DNA from: Engraulis encrasicolus
Taxonomy: Eukaryota > Chordata > Actinopteri > Clupeiformes > Engraulidae
Reading direction: 5' to 3'
Assembly: GCF_034702125.1 (NCBI RefSeq)
Contig: NC_085875.1
Coordinates: forward strand, 39,065,740 to 39,129,739
DNA: 64,000 bases
Shown piece by piece: positions 1-14,084 of this stretch. A program made the position numbers and the translations under genes. The notes below the pieces were generated by a model. The model searched no databases. It was not told the origin of the DNA and saw only the letters and a program-made list of their open reading frames with translations. The first letter of the stretch is position 1. Each line of letters starts with the position of its first letter.

Positions 1-226
1 TGCGTGCGTGCGTGCGTTAAGTTGCAGGGTTGTCGCATGCAGGACCTGCCACGGTTAAATCAATTATGACTCATGATTGAATTTTGCACCATTGTAGTCA
101 AGGAGAGCACACTCCCTTCTCTCTCTTTCCTCCAACCGCTCTGGGTGCAAATCAAAGTAGTTCCTCCTGTCCTCTGCTGTTACTGTGGCACACAAGGCTC
201 AATGCCATAGAAGATCAAAGTTGTAT

Positions 227-523
227 TTAACTCATTGACGTCTAAGGCACCTGCAAAAAAGGGTGCTGAATGCCTGAGCCCTTTTTAAGAAAAGCTGCCC
301 TTAACCTATAAAAACCTAAATATCTCAGCTTCTGAAGCACATAAAAATATGCACTAAGTTGCATTTAAACGCTAAGAACCATTAGAATGTGTTCATTCAT
401 CTCAAACAAACAGAGATTTTTAATTAAGTTGTCTCAAATCTCATGAGCCTGAATGTTGTGTAATGCAGCTCCAGGCGCCAGGGCCAATGTTGCGCAACAC
501 AACATCAGGCATCAATGGGTTAA
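227..523. mobile_element. TTAA-flanked MITE, family A copy 1
   Basis: It begins TTAACTCATTGACG and ends CATCAATGGGTTAA. A second copy lies at 22198-22502. The TTAA target and CCC/GGG ends suggest a piggyBac-type non-autonomous element. Confidence 0.8.
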
Positions 524-3000
524 TGCCTCGCAAAAGCTCAACTCAAAGGTCATTATCTCATTTGCAATGGGATGTTGAAAGGGGAAATCTCCCCCAAAAG
601 TTGCACCGCCTTGCCCTTGATTGACTGCCTTGGGGTAACTTTATCATTTTCTTCACGAAGGCAAGGTGACACCAAGTCAATGAGCCACAAGCAACAGGCA
701 AGGGCAGGAGCAACTAGTTTGACTTCCACACAATGTTCCTTTCGGTGTCTCTATCTCAAAAGGCCGAGGAGCTTATACGTTTTCAATTTTCCAGACTTAC
801 GCAAGATAAGCAATAAGCAAGCAATAAACAGGACTTAGAGATTACGGTAAGTGGGACTTGCTGGGGTAAGCCCACTTAACTAGTTTGACTTCCACCCCAT
901 GTTCCTTTACTCTTCCCTGGCTCTGATGGCCCCATAAGATACGTAACTCCAACTCCCTCTCGGGGTCAATCTACTAATCACGCTGCCGTGTGGCGGTTGT
1001 TAGACCTTATGCCCCGAGACCTGATAGACTACAGGTCCCCTCAGGCATCTTGAAAGAGTGTCTTGATACCATATTTACAACCGTATCATAGCCCACACCT
1101 GGCGTCAAAAGCACTTAACGCCTGGGGAAACGTTTAAGCGATGATGGTTCATCGCATCCGAAAATTTCACACGATTAGCCGGGTAGAAGGTTTGTGTTTG
1201 GAGGGTGATAGAACCTCGGCCTTCAGTGCAGCCTTTCTGAACCATTATTTTTTTTTGCACATGAGCTAACCAGCTTACCCATGACTGAGATTACATACAT
1301 TAGAGGTTGTTTTGCAGGCTCTTTGAGCACCTGAGAGGACCCTCCAACTCTAACCCACTCGTTATCCGGCGTAACACGGTTAATCAGCTGTTCAGCGAGT
1401 ACGGGGAAAAGAGAGACGTCGATCGCAGCTTGTATTGATAACAGCACACACGAGCCTCTGTCACCCAGTCGACGGATAGGGGCTTGTTTGGATCCAAAAT
1501 ATAATCGAGTTTGTCAGAGGGGGGAGGGGGGTGGTGTGGGGTGAGATGGGGCTGGGCGGGAGATTAAAAAAAACAGAATTGGATTTCCAGACAGATTATG
1601 GGAACATGGGACCTAGATTCCTCATGCTTCCAATCATTTAAAGGACATTAATTGGCAGCGAGAAGAAGAAAAAAAGTGACAGTAACATCATCATAGTGTT
1701 CATGGTTTCTGTGATCGTTACACTTGGAATGCTGATAGGACAATGTGTAGGAGGCGGGTCAGACTTTAGACTAAGCTTTATGTTTTATGTTTTAAATATT
1801 TTCAGATTAAAATAAAAATGAAAAAAACCTACTTTTAAGGCCACAGGTTTTTTTAATCACTATTCACTAACTAAAATTTGACAATGTGAATTATGTTTGC
1901 AAGTCGCTGCTTGAACAAAAGAGAAAAGTACCCTTGTCATGCATTTTTCATAAAGAGTGTCCATTAGAGTTAGGCCGATTCAGGACCCCCAGTAATTAGA
2001 GAGGTGCAATGAAGTCAGGCATGTTAAACAGCGTCACTGTGACACTTAATAACGGTTTATGCTCACGACTGCTCACAAATGTACAGCCTGCAGTAATCAT
2101 CAGTGTTGTTGTAGTTGTAAATGTGCCATTAGTTGTGAGCGTGCACATAATTATGGACATTTCAGACACACACAGTATAGTATTTTAACACATATCTTTT
2201 TACACACATCTAAAAAGGCCTTAATAATTATAAATAAGTACACAATTGGGACCTCATAACCTCTACACATACAAATATTTTGTCATAAAAAATAAATCTC
2301 AAATAAACTAATTCCCTTTTTTGTAACAGTGTCATTCCTCAGATCTTGCTAAGAACTGAGCGGATCCCAGGCAACGTTAGTGATGCCATTTTAGTTGGCA
2401 GCGGTCCCATCTCCACTCCCTTTAACCTTGAGCTGATGTCAAATAGGCAGGCATGCCTAAAGACGCCGCCTGGCTGGGCCAAAGCCATGTCTGTTGCTCT
2501 CTGCGGTACAAAGAAGTCATCTTCAAAATACGATTAGCAGAGATTACAATCTAGAGACTTCCTTTGAGCCAACACTCTGTGTTTCAAAGATACTAAATAA
2601 TAATTTGAGAATTGTGACTGCTCTTCAAATTCAGAGCAATCCCCAAAATGGTGTACTTTGCCAAAAAAGCTGAACTAATTGTGAGGAAATATAACAAGCT
2701 CCTGTTTTTAAATTCAATATGTGCACAAGACAGAGACGGAAAACAGCTTCTGAGGAGAACAGCTGGCTGGTTATTTAAGGGACGGACACACGGTGAAAGA
2801 GGGTTGTATTTACTGCCAAAGATGGCTATCTAGATGGACAATGATGTTCTTTCCCACAATTTTTTGTGGAATGCTACTCTAGGGGCTGAAGGCACTTAGA
2901 GTCGTTTGGGTTTGAAACTCGATTTCGATTTGAATGTCCCTTCACGCACAGCTCAGGGACTTGACTGGGTCTGTGACAAAAGGCAGTTCAGACTTGAGGA
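524..3000. other. No gene seen
   Basis: Mixed AT-rich sequence. Short open frames (for example 2346-2537) have no recognisable domain or splice context. No repeat recognised. Confidence 0.5.
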
Positions 3001-3021
3001 AAAACAACATTTAGAAGAAAG

Positions 3022-3023
<2 letters not shown>

Positions 3024-3100
<77 letters not shown>

Positions 3101-3108
3101 GGGGGGGG
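3024..3108 (+). repeat. (GT)n microsatellite ending in a G-run
   Basis: About 37 GT units followed by 10 or so G. Confidence 0.95.
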
Positions 3109-4259
3109 TCGAGAGAAGGGCCCTGAACACTTGATATTTCCCTTTTTGCGCTGCTTGAGAGAGTGATGTATTCACCACAGAATCGCTTTCTAAGGCGGCA
3201 AAAACACAATCCCACCAATCTCACTCACCCAGTGCCCCCCCTGACAGCCCAACAATGAGTCCAGATAGGGGATCTAAACCGAAACAAAACCCACCGAGCA
3301 AAGACACGAGATTATGGTCTCCTCTGAACGTCAGCTTTACTGTACAGTACAAAGGCAACATGTTGTCAAATGCTCATGTAATGGAAGTTCCTGTTTATTC
3401 TACAAGTTACCCCTTCAATGCTGTACTCCTTTCTGCACAACAGCAGATAAAAGTGGTTGTTCAGAGAGGTTTTGTTTGAGAGGCAGTTGGCAAATCTCAG
3501 AGAAAAGTACTGCACGTAGTGTAGATAAGACGATTCGATCTGCTAAAACATCAGGCTGCATTGTGTTTCTATTGTGTTAGCCCAAAGCAGGATGTTCATG
3601 TAAATATCTTTGGCTCCAAAAGCAACATGAGAAAATTCAGTGTCCTGTTTGAAGGATCATACGCTGTTTTGTATAATAACTATCTTATATTGATCTCAGC
3701 ATTGTTTATCTCAAATTCCAGTTTAAAAAATGAGCAGACACAGTTTTTTCAGTGACTGGTCCTGGCTTGTAAACACAAGTTCTGCAGGCCCAAACCCTTC
3801 CGCAGGCAAGCAGGGGCACACCCAACAACTCCTCCACCCCACCCATACAGCAATGAGCGCACCCACCCACTGCATCGGCGGCAGGCCACAGCCCAGATCC
3901 TCATCACTGCAGACCCCACCCTTCATACTGCAGATAGAACCCCACTGTAAACATCAAGGCAGCCAGCCCCAGCACCACCCTCTCCAACGGGCCATTAAAA
4001 CACCATCCACTATCTGTTTTGCGCATGTGTGCATCCTGCCACCCAGCAATAAGGTGCAGACAATGTATATATGTGGCTGCAGCGACTGCTACTGAAAGTC
4101 TGGAGAAGTGCTTTGCGCGCAGGCAGGAGCACGTCCATTATACATATTGCACCAATACCATACCCTCCGCACTGGCAGGACCTGCCCATAACATCAGCAG
4201 GACACACCCTCTCTCTCTCCACAGCATACAGCACAGCACTGCAGGCACACTCCACTCAG

Positions 4260-4630
4260 CCCTGCCTGAACGGCTCTCTATCTCTCTCGTTCTCCTTCTC
4301 TCTCCTCTCTGCATCACTCCATCCCTCCCTTCCTCTCTGCTTCATTCTATTCTCTTCCCTCGCTTTTTAGTCTTTCCTTGATTCTCTCTCCTTCCCTCTC
4401 TCATTTTCTTTCTCTCTCTCTGTCTTTCTTTCTTTTTCTCTGTCTCTCGCTCTTTATCTTTCTCTCTCTCTCTTTCTCTCTCTCCTTCTACTCCGCAGAC
4501 GGCAGCAAGTGCATCTCATCTTCAGTTCCTCCTGTGCTGAGCCAAGTATCCCATACCAGCAGCAGTCGCGCCTGACAACATCCTTCCTCTAGCTCCCTTC
4601 CCCTCTCTTTCCCTCCCTCTCTTTCCCTCC

Positions 4631-4690
<60 letters not shown>
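4260..4690 (+). repeat. CT-rich tract with (CT)n core
   Basis: Long pyrimidine-rich region, pure (TC)n at about 4639-4687, interrupted by the 4499-4575 segment. Confidence 0.9.
4499..4575 (+). other. Candidate terminal coding exon (weak)
   Basis: A strong acceptor-like context (over 200 bp of CT-rich sequence, then CTCCGCAG) precedes an open stretch encoding GSKCISSSVPPVLSQVSH and a stop at 4573. Complexity is normal, unlike the flanks. No homology is recognised and no partner exon is found, so it may be chance. Confidence 0.15.
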
Positions 4691-4692
<2 letters not shown>

Positions 4693-4751
4693 TTCCCTCT
4701 CTCCCCTTTATCGCTCCTGCTCTCCCCTTTTCTGACACTCGCCGTCTGTGC

Positions 4752-4904
<153 letters not shown>

Positions 4905-4945
4905 CTCTGCTGAGTCATAGTTAAAAATAGCCATAGTGAAAAATG

Positions 4946-5195
4946 AGGGGGAGACTAAAGAGGAGGAAAATAGAAAGGGGTTAGTGAAGCAGAGCGGAAT
5001 GGAGAGGGGGAGAAGAAAGAACGGGATAAAAGAGATGAGGAGAGGAGATGAGAAGAGGGAGAGGAGAGGATCGGACAGGATGGGATGAGAGGGGAGAGGA
5101 GAGGAGATTAGAAAAGGGGGAGGAGAAGAGAGGAGAGAAGTGAGGAGAGGACAGGATGGGATGAGAGAGGAGAGGAGAGGATAGAGATGAGAGTG
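4946..5195 (+). repeat. Purine-rich GGAGA/GATGA region
   Basis: Almost pure purine with a repeated block containing GGACAGGATGGGATGAGAG, at about 5075 and 5151. It is complementary in character to the CT tract at 4260. Confidence 0.8.
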
Positions 5196-5336
5196 ATGTA
5201 AAAGATGCCCACCCGCGCCTCCTGGCCCGCCATGCCAGTTGGGGAACGCCAGGTGAAAGCAGTCACACATGGTGGCGCTCTTCTACGGACTCCTCTGTCC
5301 GTTCACGTTCCGTACAGAAGTGGGGCGGTCCTGTGG

Positions 5337-5492
5337 ACGGACGGATGGATGGACGGACAGACGGATGGATGGATGGATGGGCGTCCGGTGTGGCGTCCTG
5401 ACTCAAAAGCACAACAATTTCAAAAGTCTTTGAATTCCCTCTGCTGATGCTGCTGCTGCTGGTGCCGCTGCTGCTGCTGTTGCTGCTGCCAC
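5337..5492 (+). repeat. (GGAT/GGAC)n and (CTG)n short arrays
   Basis: GGATGGAC-type tetramers at 5337-5381 and CTG triplets at 5444-5490, broken by GGTGCC. Confidence 0.85.
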
Positions 5493-5693
5493 TGCTACTG
5501 TTCTTGCTTTCTGCTAGCTGCCGATGCTCCGGTGGCTGGTGAGTTTTGAGCAGTGGAGTTTTATGCACTCTTCATTTCCCTCCGTCCCCCCTCTCCCAGG
5601 GAGCTGTCAGGACCCCAAAAAAGTCTCCCCTTTCCCCCCTCCAAACTCACGACTAGATGGTGAGCGGGTCAAAGAGTTAGAGAGAGCGAGCAA

Positions 5694-5779
5694 CAGAGAG
5701 AGAGAGAGAGAGAGAGAAAGTGTGTTGCTGAGGCTGGATACTCAGGTGATGACTGGGAGTGTTTGTTTGTGTGTGTGCA

Positions 5780-5813
<34 letters not shown>

Positions 5814-6060
5814 TGACGGAGAGAAAGAGAGAGAGAGAAGTATCTCACAGCATCCGCACGAGCAGACAGTCCACAGAGAACTGAGACTGGACTCCTCTGC
5901 CCTCCTGCAGTAAACAGACACAGTCTGCCATGGAGCACGCTAACCCAATTATGGGGAAAGGGAGGGAGGGAGAGGGTGGAGGAGGAGAGAGGGAGAGAAA
6001 GAGAGTGAGGGAGGGCAGGAAGAGAAAGAGAGAGAGTGAGGGAGGGGTTGGAGATGGAGA
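5694..6060 (+). repeat. (GA)n and (GT)n tracts and purine-rich block
   Basis: GA at 5694-5720, GT at 5776-5802, and GAGGGAGG-type purine repeat at 5955-6060. Confidence 0.85.
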
Positions 6061-6129
6061 AAGGGAGGTGTCTTCTGATGCCTCGTATCCACCCATCCGC
6101 TGCAACCGGCCCGCCTAGCAGACCACCCA

Positions 6130-8340
6130 CTCCAACCGCTCACTCTTGCCCCCCACCCCTCCCAACACTATCCCACTCATCAAATCATGACAAGGACACT
6201 TCGGACAACTGATCGTCTGCTGGGCAGTATAAAGTACAGAAAAAACATTCCATTTTCCTTCTTTTTTTCAAATCTATTTGCTAATTGCAAACTTTATTTT
6301 GGCCCAGACAGTTGGTCGTAATTTAATCAGACAGCTGCGGTGGATGATTTTATTGTATATTTTTTTCATTTTAAGTGAGAGCCATTAGGCTCTGGCAGGA
6401 CGTAGACTTTAAAGGGCTTCTTTCAATGCCCTCAGATGTCTGAGTGCCACTGAACGAGACGTGACAGACTGTTATTGTTGTTGTTTTTCGATACACGTGA
6501 CCCCCTCGCTGCTCCTTGTCTGTTCCTCTACGGTGCTGTCTGAGGCACAGCCTGAAGCCCCTTTCATTTGGATGCCTGAAATATTTAACGATTTTTTTGG
6601 GACACCGGCTGGCTTGCCTAAGAATAAAATATGATCTCACAGAGGAAATGGAAGTTTTGGACGTTTTTTTTCTGCCCTGAAATCAACCTGCTGCTGAGTC
6701 ATGTTTCAGACAGCGGCCCTCCAAAAAAAAGAGGGCCGGGCATTGCCAAAACACATAAAACATTTTGGTGGTCACTCTTTCAAACTTTCAAACTGTAACA
6801 CTTGAGACTAGGATTAATGGTAGGCCTACTCTGTGCTGTGTGAGTGCAACAGGGTATCAAACTAAAAACCCCACCTCCATGTTATTTCTGCACCAGATAA
6901 CTTAATGTACTGTATGCCACCACCACTGTATGCCACCACCCCAAAAGTCTGCTCCTAAATAATTAAGATACACTATTTAACCAGTTACAACACAACATTA
7001 TAAATGTGTTGTTACCGGAATGGCAATGACCAGGTCGTATTGCATTACTAAAGGCCCTGTGTTAAGTTATTGTACTGTAGCACTATGGTAATTAATCTTC
7101 ATTGACTATTACAGTGTGCCTCAGATGGTCCGGCCGCGGCGTGCATTAAGGGGCTGTGTAGAACCCAAAAGGCACAAACATATTTTTTAAAGCTAGCAGA
7201 AACGTTCTGAGTCCAGTTATATTCATTCCACCTAAAGTGTTTAACAGAAACCCTATCGGTAACCACTTCCGGTCACTGCCTCCAGTTTGAAGCAAGAGGT
7301 GACAGGCGTGACATTATCACCTTTCATAAATGTCCCTTTTCACTCTGACATATCCATGAGCATCTGCAGAGGGTCTTGTGTCAACAAACGCTGCCATGAT
7401 GTCGTGCATATGGCACAGTAAGCATAATCAACATGCTGACACAACGCTTTGTACACATGGTAAGCCTGTCTGCCATGCACCAACACCAACAGAAAATGCT
7501 GACCAATACATGTGATCGCCATCCAAACAACGACAGCATAGCATTCACTGCATTAGTCTAAAGTAAAAGAGAAGTCCTCTTTGTTTTTCATTGCTTGCTA
7601 TACTGTACGTGGATGTGGGAAAGGGCAAAGGGCTTTGACATTGAGGTAGACCAACTCTACATAGGCCTACTAGGTAGGCTACTGGCCACACATTTTGCTG
7701 ACTGCCTCATCCAGGAGCCTAACATACAGTAGGCCATGAACCTTCAACTTTGTCAATACCTCATCATTAAAGCTCCGGTCTGTGTAATGTGTACAGGTGT
7801 TGTTCATTATCAAATGTTGTGTTTCCTGTTTAAAAAATGTTTTCATGAATATTCCCCATCAACTTCAATCAATCAGTTGTATGTATTCCAATTGACTTTC
7901 AATTTTCTTTATATAAATATATAAATAAAATTGTATTTTTTAATGTAAATATACAGTATACAGAACATTTGTTAGATATTGATACTTCCACATTTTTCGT
8001 TTTGCTTTGGCATGATCTCTTCTTGACTCTGGCACAGTCTTGGAAAGACTGGGAAATTGAATCCTCATATAATTGAAAAAACAGGCCACCCCCTTTATCA
8101 AATGGCCAGTGTACCATCCCTATTTTTCAGCATACAGTATACATGTACAGGAAACGTACAAGCAAACATTGTCCAAAGTGTTGCATTGGTGGAGGCCTGC
8201 TGCTGTGTATTGATGCTCCCTCACACTGCGCCATGGGGAAAAGTGCCTGCATAAGTGATATCGAGCCAGCACCACGCCACGCCAGTAAAGTAGAGAGCCT
8301 CAGTCACATTTAGAGCTGGAAAAAGTGCTGAGTTGTTTAC
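6130..8340. other. No gene seen apart from repeat C copy 1
   Basis: Unique-looking AT-rich DNA with frames under 90 codons and no conserved motif. Confidence 0.5.
6978..7158 (+). repeat. Interspersed repeat family C, copy 1
   Basis: Runs from TTAACCAGTTACAAC through GTTACCGGAATGGCAATG to GGCGTGCATTAAGGGGC. Collinear with the complement of 43085-43258. Confidence 0.65.
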
Positions 8341-8398
8341 ACTTCCACTGAACACACACACGTGTGCACTGTGTGTGTGCGTGCATGCGTGTGCCTGC

Positions 8399-8400
<2 letters not shown>

Positions 8401-8440
<40 letters not shown>

Positions 8441-8579
8441 GGTGATAGAGAGAGAGAGAGAAAGGGAGAGAGAGAAGGAGGGTGATAGGGCGGGAGAGGG
8501 AATAGTGACAGAGCATAAGTATGTGAGTTTGTGTGTGTGTCTGTGTGTGTGTGTGTGGGTGTGTGAGAGAGGAGGTGAG

Positions 8580-8652
<73 letters not shown>
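8401..8652 (+). repeat. Compound (GA)n-(GT)n-(GA)n
   Basis: GA tracts at 8402-8436 and 8584-8652 flank a short GT tract; a GGAGGGTGATAG word appears twice between them. Confidence 0.92.
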
Positions 8653-8656
<4 letters not shown>

Positions 8657-9002
8657 GTGTTTGTAATTCAGATGTGTGCCCCAGGACATCTGAGCAATCT
8701 GTTCCCCCCAGCTCACATGATTTATCCGGCACCAACTGTCGTCTAAATCGATTTCAATCTCTAACTTGTATCTCACACGCTCAATTGAGATACCTGAGAA
8801 CAAGCTTTCGCATTTTCTTGTTTCTACACATTGCCCTAACCGTTTCCCTGCTGCCCTAACCGGATTCCTTTTTGCTCACTTAAGTTACCCGTAGCCTAAC
8901 CCTACAAACCTTATTTTGGCTTTAAACTGTTTTCTATATAATTCTCAATTTTATTATGCATGTAAAGGACTTTGGGGTCAACTGTATCATAGAAGTGCTA
9001 CA

Positions 9003-9180
9003 CAGGCCCTGCCGTGGCTGTAACGGTGGGGCACTGGGCTGCTGCCCTGGCAACCCGGGTTCGATTCCGGGTTCGATTCCGGGTCCTTTGCCGAACGTTC
9101 CCCACCTCTCTCTCCCACACATTTCCCATCACAATCTCTCACTGCCCTGTCATGAATAAACTAATCAAAGACCAAAATAA
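9003..9180 (+). mobile_element. tRNA-derived SINE with duplicated B box
   Basis: Head GGCCCTGCCGTGGC, then a B box GGTTCGATTCC present twice with a 12-bp period (9058-9081), then a CTCTCTCTCC-rich body and an ATGAATAAA-type tail. Same family as 18229. Confidence 0.75.
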
Positions 9181-9391
9181 TATTTTTAAAATGTGCTATA
9201 AAAATGACTTGCCTTGACTAACCATGACACGAAGAGTGCCTCCTTGTTTAGTATCACACATTACTGGACGTGATTGGACATATTCATTATGAACGAATAA
9301 ATGACATCACTGGGTTATCAGGTTTTGTTGGACCCCGCTGAGGCATTGTCTGTGAGCAATGCTTTGGGTTTTGGCTGTATTTGTGCACTTA

Positions 9392-9586
<195 letters not shown>

Positions 9587-9884
9587 CCTCTGAGTAGAGC
9601 GAGATGCTACACCAGTCGCATTAGACACTGGCCCCCTCCCAAGAACCGGCTCAACATCCAAATCAATTAAGGGCCACCAGTGGAAAAACAAGATGGTTCT
9701 TCTCTGCCACTGAATCACTCCCTGGCCTCATACCCACCGGAGAAGATGAGACAGAAAACAACAACAATTGGTTGTTGTTGGTTCCTCCATCTGTGTTGGT
9801 GTTGCTTGTGTGCCTTAATTTCTACCCATACACAAATTAGATTACTGGTGTTGTGGTGGGTAGGCCAAACGGTCACACCCAGAC

Positions 9885-10206
<322 letters not shown>

Positions 10207-10443
10207 CCTCTTGATTAGCTCGTGTGTTGCACATGCAGCAAAGACAGTGCAGTAGAGACGTTGGCGACATGGTCCAAACCGCGGCACTGTACGTCTATAA
10301 TACGCTGCCACAAGGGTATACGATTTCTCCCCAGTGACTATCTGCCGGGCTGTGCTAGGCTGAGCTGATGCTGTATTATTATTAGCAGTCGATGCTGTAA
10401 TTTAAGGGGGGTTATTTGAGGACACACAGCGCTTTCGCAAACC

Positions 10444-10502
10444 ATTTCGCTTACCATTCCGGTAACAGAAAATTCATAACGCCGTGTTTTAGCGGGTTAA
10501 TG
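10444..10502 (-). repeat. Interspersed repeat family C, short fragment
   Basis: Minus strand TTAACCCGCTAAAACACGG and TGTTACCGGAATGG match the first 50-60 bp of the other copies. Confidence 0.55.
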
Positions 10503-11588
10503 TCAATCTGACAATCAGTTGCATCATGGTGTCTAAGTCAGATGCACAGAGACTGGTGCACAGAGGCAGGTAAGTGGTTAGTTTTCACCACATCTTTGTG
10601 AGAGGTGCATGCAGTTTAGCCACTTTTCAGCTATGTTCAAATATCAATAATTTTGGGAACATACACTACATACATACAACATACACATACACTATTTACT
10701 CACTATGAATACATGCATAACATGTCAGTAATCATCATTACATTATAACATAATAATAACAACCGTTTTTGCAAATCAAGAGTGTGTAAATCAGACACAT
10801 TCCGACACAAAAATAGACTCAACGACAGCAAGGTGCATCACGGTGAAATGCGTGCTCAGTTCATAAAACTCTCTATAGGGGTTGCAGACAGTTAGCCATG
10901 GGAGCGGTATAAGTTAGGGGCTCAATAAACATGTCTGTGAGCACTACGGTACAGGGAGGCTGCAGATCAAATGTAGCAAATGAGAGCCACAACCCAACCA
11001 CACACTGCACATGACTCAGCAAAGAAATCCTACCGCTCACTACTATCACTATTACAAGCCCTGAGGGCACACAGAAGTAGTCTTTGTCATCAACATCAAA
11101 CATTTTGATAGAGACAAGAGATAAGATAGTCGGTATAAGCAAGAAACACTCTTTGCTTAAGTGTTTAAAGCTCCATTGTTCTTGTTTTGAGTCACTTGGG
11201 CATAAAGTTCCTATAGTCAGTTACTAAGCTTGAGGTTATCTATTTTAAAAATGTCACTAATATTGAATATGGATTGATAATATTGATCGCTAATCTTTGG
11301 TAAGTCCTCTCAAGAGTAAACAGTAAACAACATCACTGATCAATCCGATGTGTGTGCTTCCACGAATCCATGACAAGTGACGTTAAAGTGTGGTCAACCA
11401 CAATGACAGTGAGCACTAACATCACATTAAAAGGGATCTTTGTAGCCTAATTCTTGGTCCTAATCCAGAATGTTCATTTTGGTAATGACTTGGATGGGAG
11501 CTTTGTTTGGTACTGAATCAGCTCGCTTTCTCTTCAGTACGAGCCGTCCTGCCTTGGCTTGTCTGGGTTTTAATCTTGCCACATTTTT

Positions 11589-11894
11589 TTAAAGGGACAC
11601 TGTGCAGGAAATGGTCAAAAAATGTACTACAACTATGCTGCTCATTAAAAATGTGTTGCCTATTGCCAAATTTGATCTTTTCATGGAAGTTTACTAAGTA
11701 ATAAATGAATATTTTCTAGTGTGGCTCAAGTACAGTCAGATCCCCCTTTTCATGTATGAATTTTTTTTCCAGTCATAATGAATGCTTAGAATTTGATGGT
11801 GGTGATAAGTATTCATGAAAAAGGTAACATTATTGAATGGGTAGCATGAATTCTGGAAATAAACAACTAAAAATGTCATACAGCGTCCCTTTAA
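11589..11894. mobile_element. TTAA-flanked MITE, family B copy 1 (internally deleted)
   Basis: Ends are TTAAAGGGACACTGT and ACAGCGTCCCTTTAA. Compared with the other copies it lacks the internal block containing GGAAATTCAAAATGGC. Confidence 0.85.
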
Positions 11895-12194
11895 AAAAAA
11901 GCCATAATTGATTGACAGAAGATTTAATTTGACAATGATTTAGGCCCTTGTGTTAGGCTCTGTTAATTATGCATTGCAGACTGCATAGGAAATGCGGTCC
12001 TCATGACTTTTAATGACTGGATGAGTTTTGTTGTCCTCCGTATTTCAGCTTGGTTTTTTTTTTCTTCAACCAAGCTGCATTCAAACCCCCATTACTCTCT
12101 CTGCCTTGTATTTTCTCCGTCCCATGTCGTGTGCAAATGGTACAAAGCAGAGAGCGAGGGAGAGAGTGTGTGTGTGTGAGAGAGTGAAAATGTT

Positions 12195-12354
<160 letters not shown>

Positions 12355-13273
12355 CAGGCGGCAGCATCACCTTCCAGCCAGGACCAGCAGGATGATTCAG
12401 CCATTTTTAATTACTCTTGGCTCAGCTAAGGAGGAGCAATTCAGTGGGGTTGGGATGGTACATACCACCCATTTTGATTTTTTCCTTTGCCAGACATACT
12501 ATAATTCATTAAAACAAGACAAACTGAATTGTAATTGTATTAAAACACAGTCCTGATTAAAAAAAGCTTTTGCGTCCTCAGATCAGAATTGCTTTATTGT
12601 CTCTACTACTGATGTTCGACGCTATTGGTAATCAGATGTGACTGTATCTCTCCACACACATCCAACATATACCATTAAGAACATGAAGTAAATAACACAT
12701 TGCACGTCAAAGCCACCATGACTGGCAAAGTCCCTCGTCAGCTGTGTACAGCAGCAGCAACAGCACCGATGTCCTCTCTGGTCCTTGCTGCTTATCCAGA
12801 CACTGGGCCAAAGCCAACTGACTTTCATTTATATTTGCTTGACTGCTATTTCTTCCAGGAGCACTTAGTCAGCCCCCACCACCCCTATTCTCCTGCACCC
12901 CTGGCTTCACCCCTGTCCCACCACCTCCTCCTCTTTCATCTTGGCAGATATTCTTCCCTGGTGCATCATCAAGCCTCTCAGTGCAGCGTCCTCCTTCCTC
13001 CACTCTCCACATACACAACAGTAGCTTCCTGGAAAATGGTGGCCCAACTTGCCAACTTGTTTTTTCTAAACAAATAAATGGGTCCTGTGTATGACCATGA
13101 GTTTTGGTATGAGTGTGATAAATACAGATAGCAAGATTCCTCTTGTATTCTCTGGTCGTTCTAACCCTTTTGTATTAGGAAAATCTATTAATAAATGGTA
13201 CAATAAATGAACGGTTGTTAATTCTTATTTTTGTGTGAATGCATGGGGAAAAAACAGCCATGGTAGTCTAAAT

Positions 13274-13613
13274 CAGTGGTTCCCAACCTATGGGTCGGGA
13301 CCCAACCTATGGGTCGCCAAAGATCCACGGGGGGTCGCGAAGCCCTCTTGAGTTTTAAGGGGTTTCATTTTAATACCATATGTAGCCCATGTTGAATAAA
13401 TGAGAAATGCATAGAAGCAACAAAATTCAAGTGCTACATTAAACATTTATTCTGTTTTTGAACAAAGACGAATTGAGAATAAAATGATGACTAAAATGAG
13501 TTTTCGGAGGAGACAGAGCGTATCAAGTGACTTCCTCTCATGCGGGCGCTGGGTCACCAAAGCTTACAATAGTAAAAACATGGGTCCCTGAAGAAAAAGG
13601 TTGGGAACCACTG
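13274..13613. mobile_element. hAT-type MITE, 340 bp, intact TIRs and TSD
   Basis: The terminal inverted repeat CAGTGGTTCCCAACCT is perfect over 16 bp at both ends. The flanks are a perfect 8-bp target duplication, GTCTAAAT, at 13266-13273 and 13614-13621. No coding capacity. Confidence 0.92.
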
Positions 13614-13986
13614 GTCTAAATCAATTGAGTACATATTGAGGATAAACATAGTTCCCACGAATCCCACCAGTCAACAGGGTACTATAACATCAAAGCTCAA
13701 AGAGAGTGTAGGCCTATATGAAACAAGCTCTCAACATAATTGGGGATTTTCCCTGAAGTGAAGATGCTGACTACTATTTATGTATGTCTGTTCGCCTTAG
13801 AGGTTAACTGCATTTCGCAGCCAAAAGGTTGTCTGACACTTACGACTGCTTTGATTTAAGCATGAAAGGCAACATTCATTTCCAACTATTTTCAGGAGGC
13901 AACGTAAAGACTCAGAGTGCTACAGACAAGGATTGTCTGACACAGCCCCTATCTCTATCTTTCAAGGTCAGTAATCGTGCACGTCC

Positions 13987-14084
13987 AGCAGGGAAGCTGA
14001 CAGGGGGGGACAACAGGGTTAGCTGTCCAGGGCCCAAAATTGGTTTCTCATTACATAAATATTGGGCTGTAGTACTGGACTAAG
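13987..14084 (+). repeat. Interspersed repeat family D, partial
   Basis: GGGAAGCTGACAGGGG, TGTCCAGGGCCC and CATTACATAAATATTGGG follow the family D order. Right half is lost or covered by the next repeat. Confidence 0.5.
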
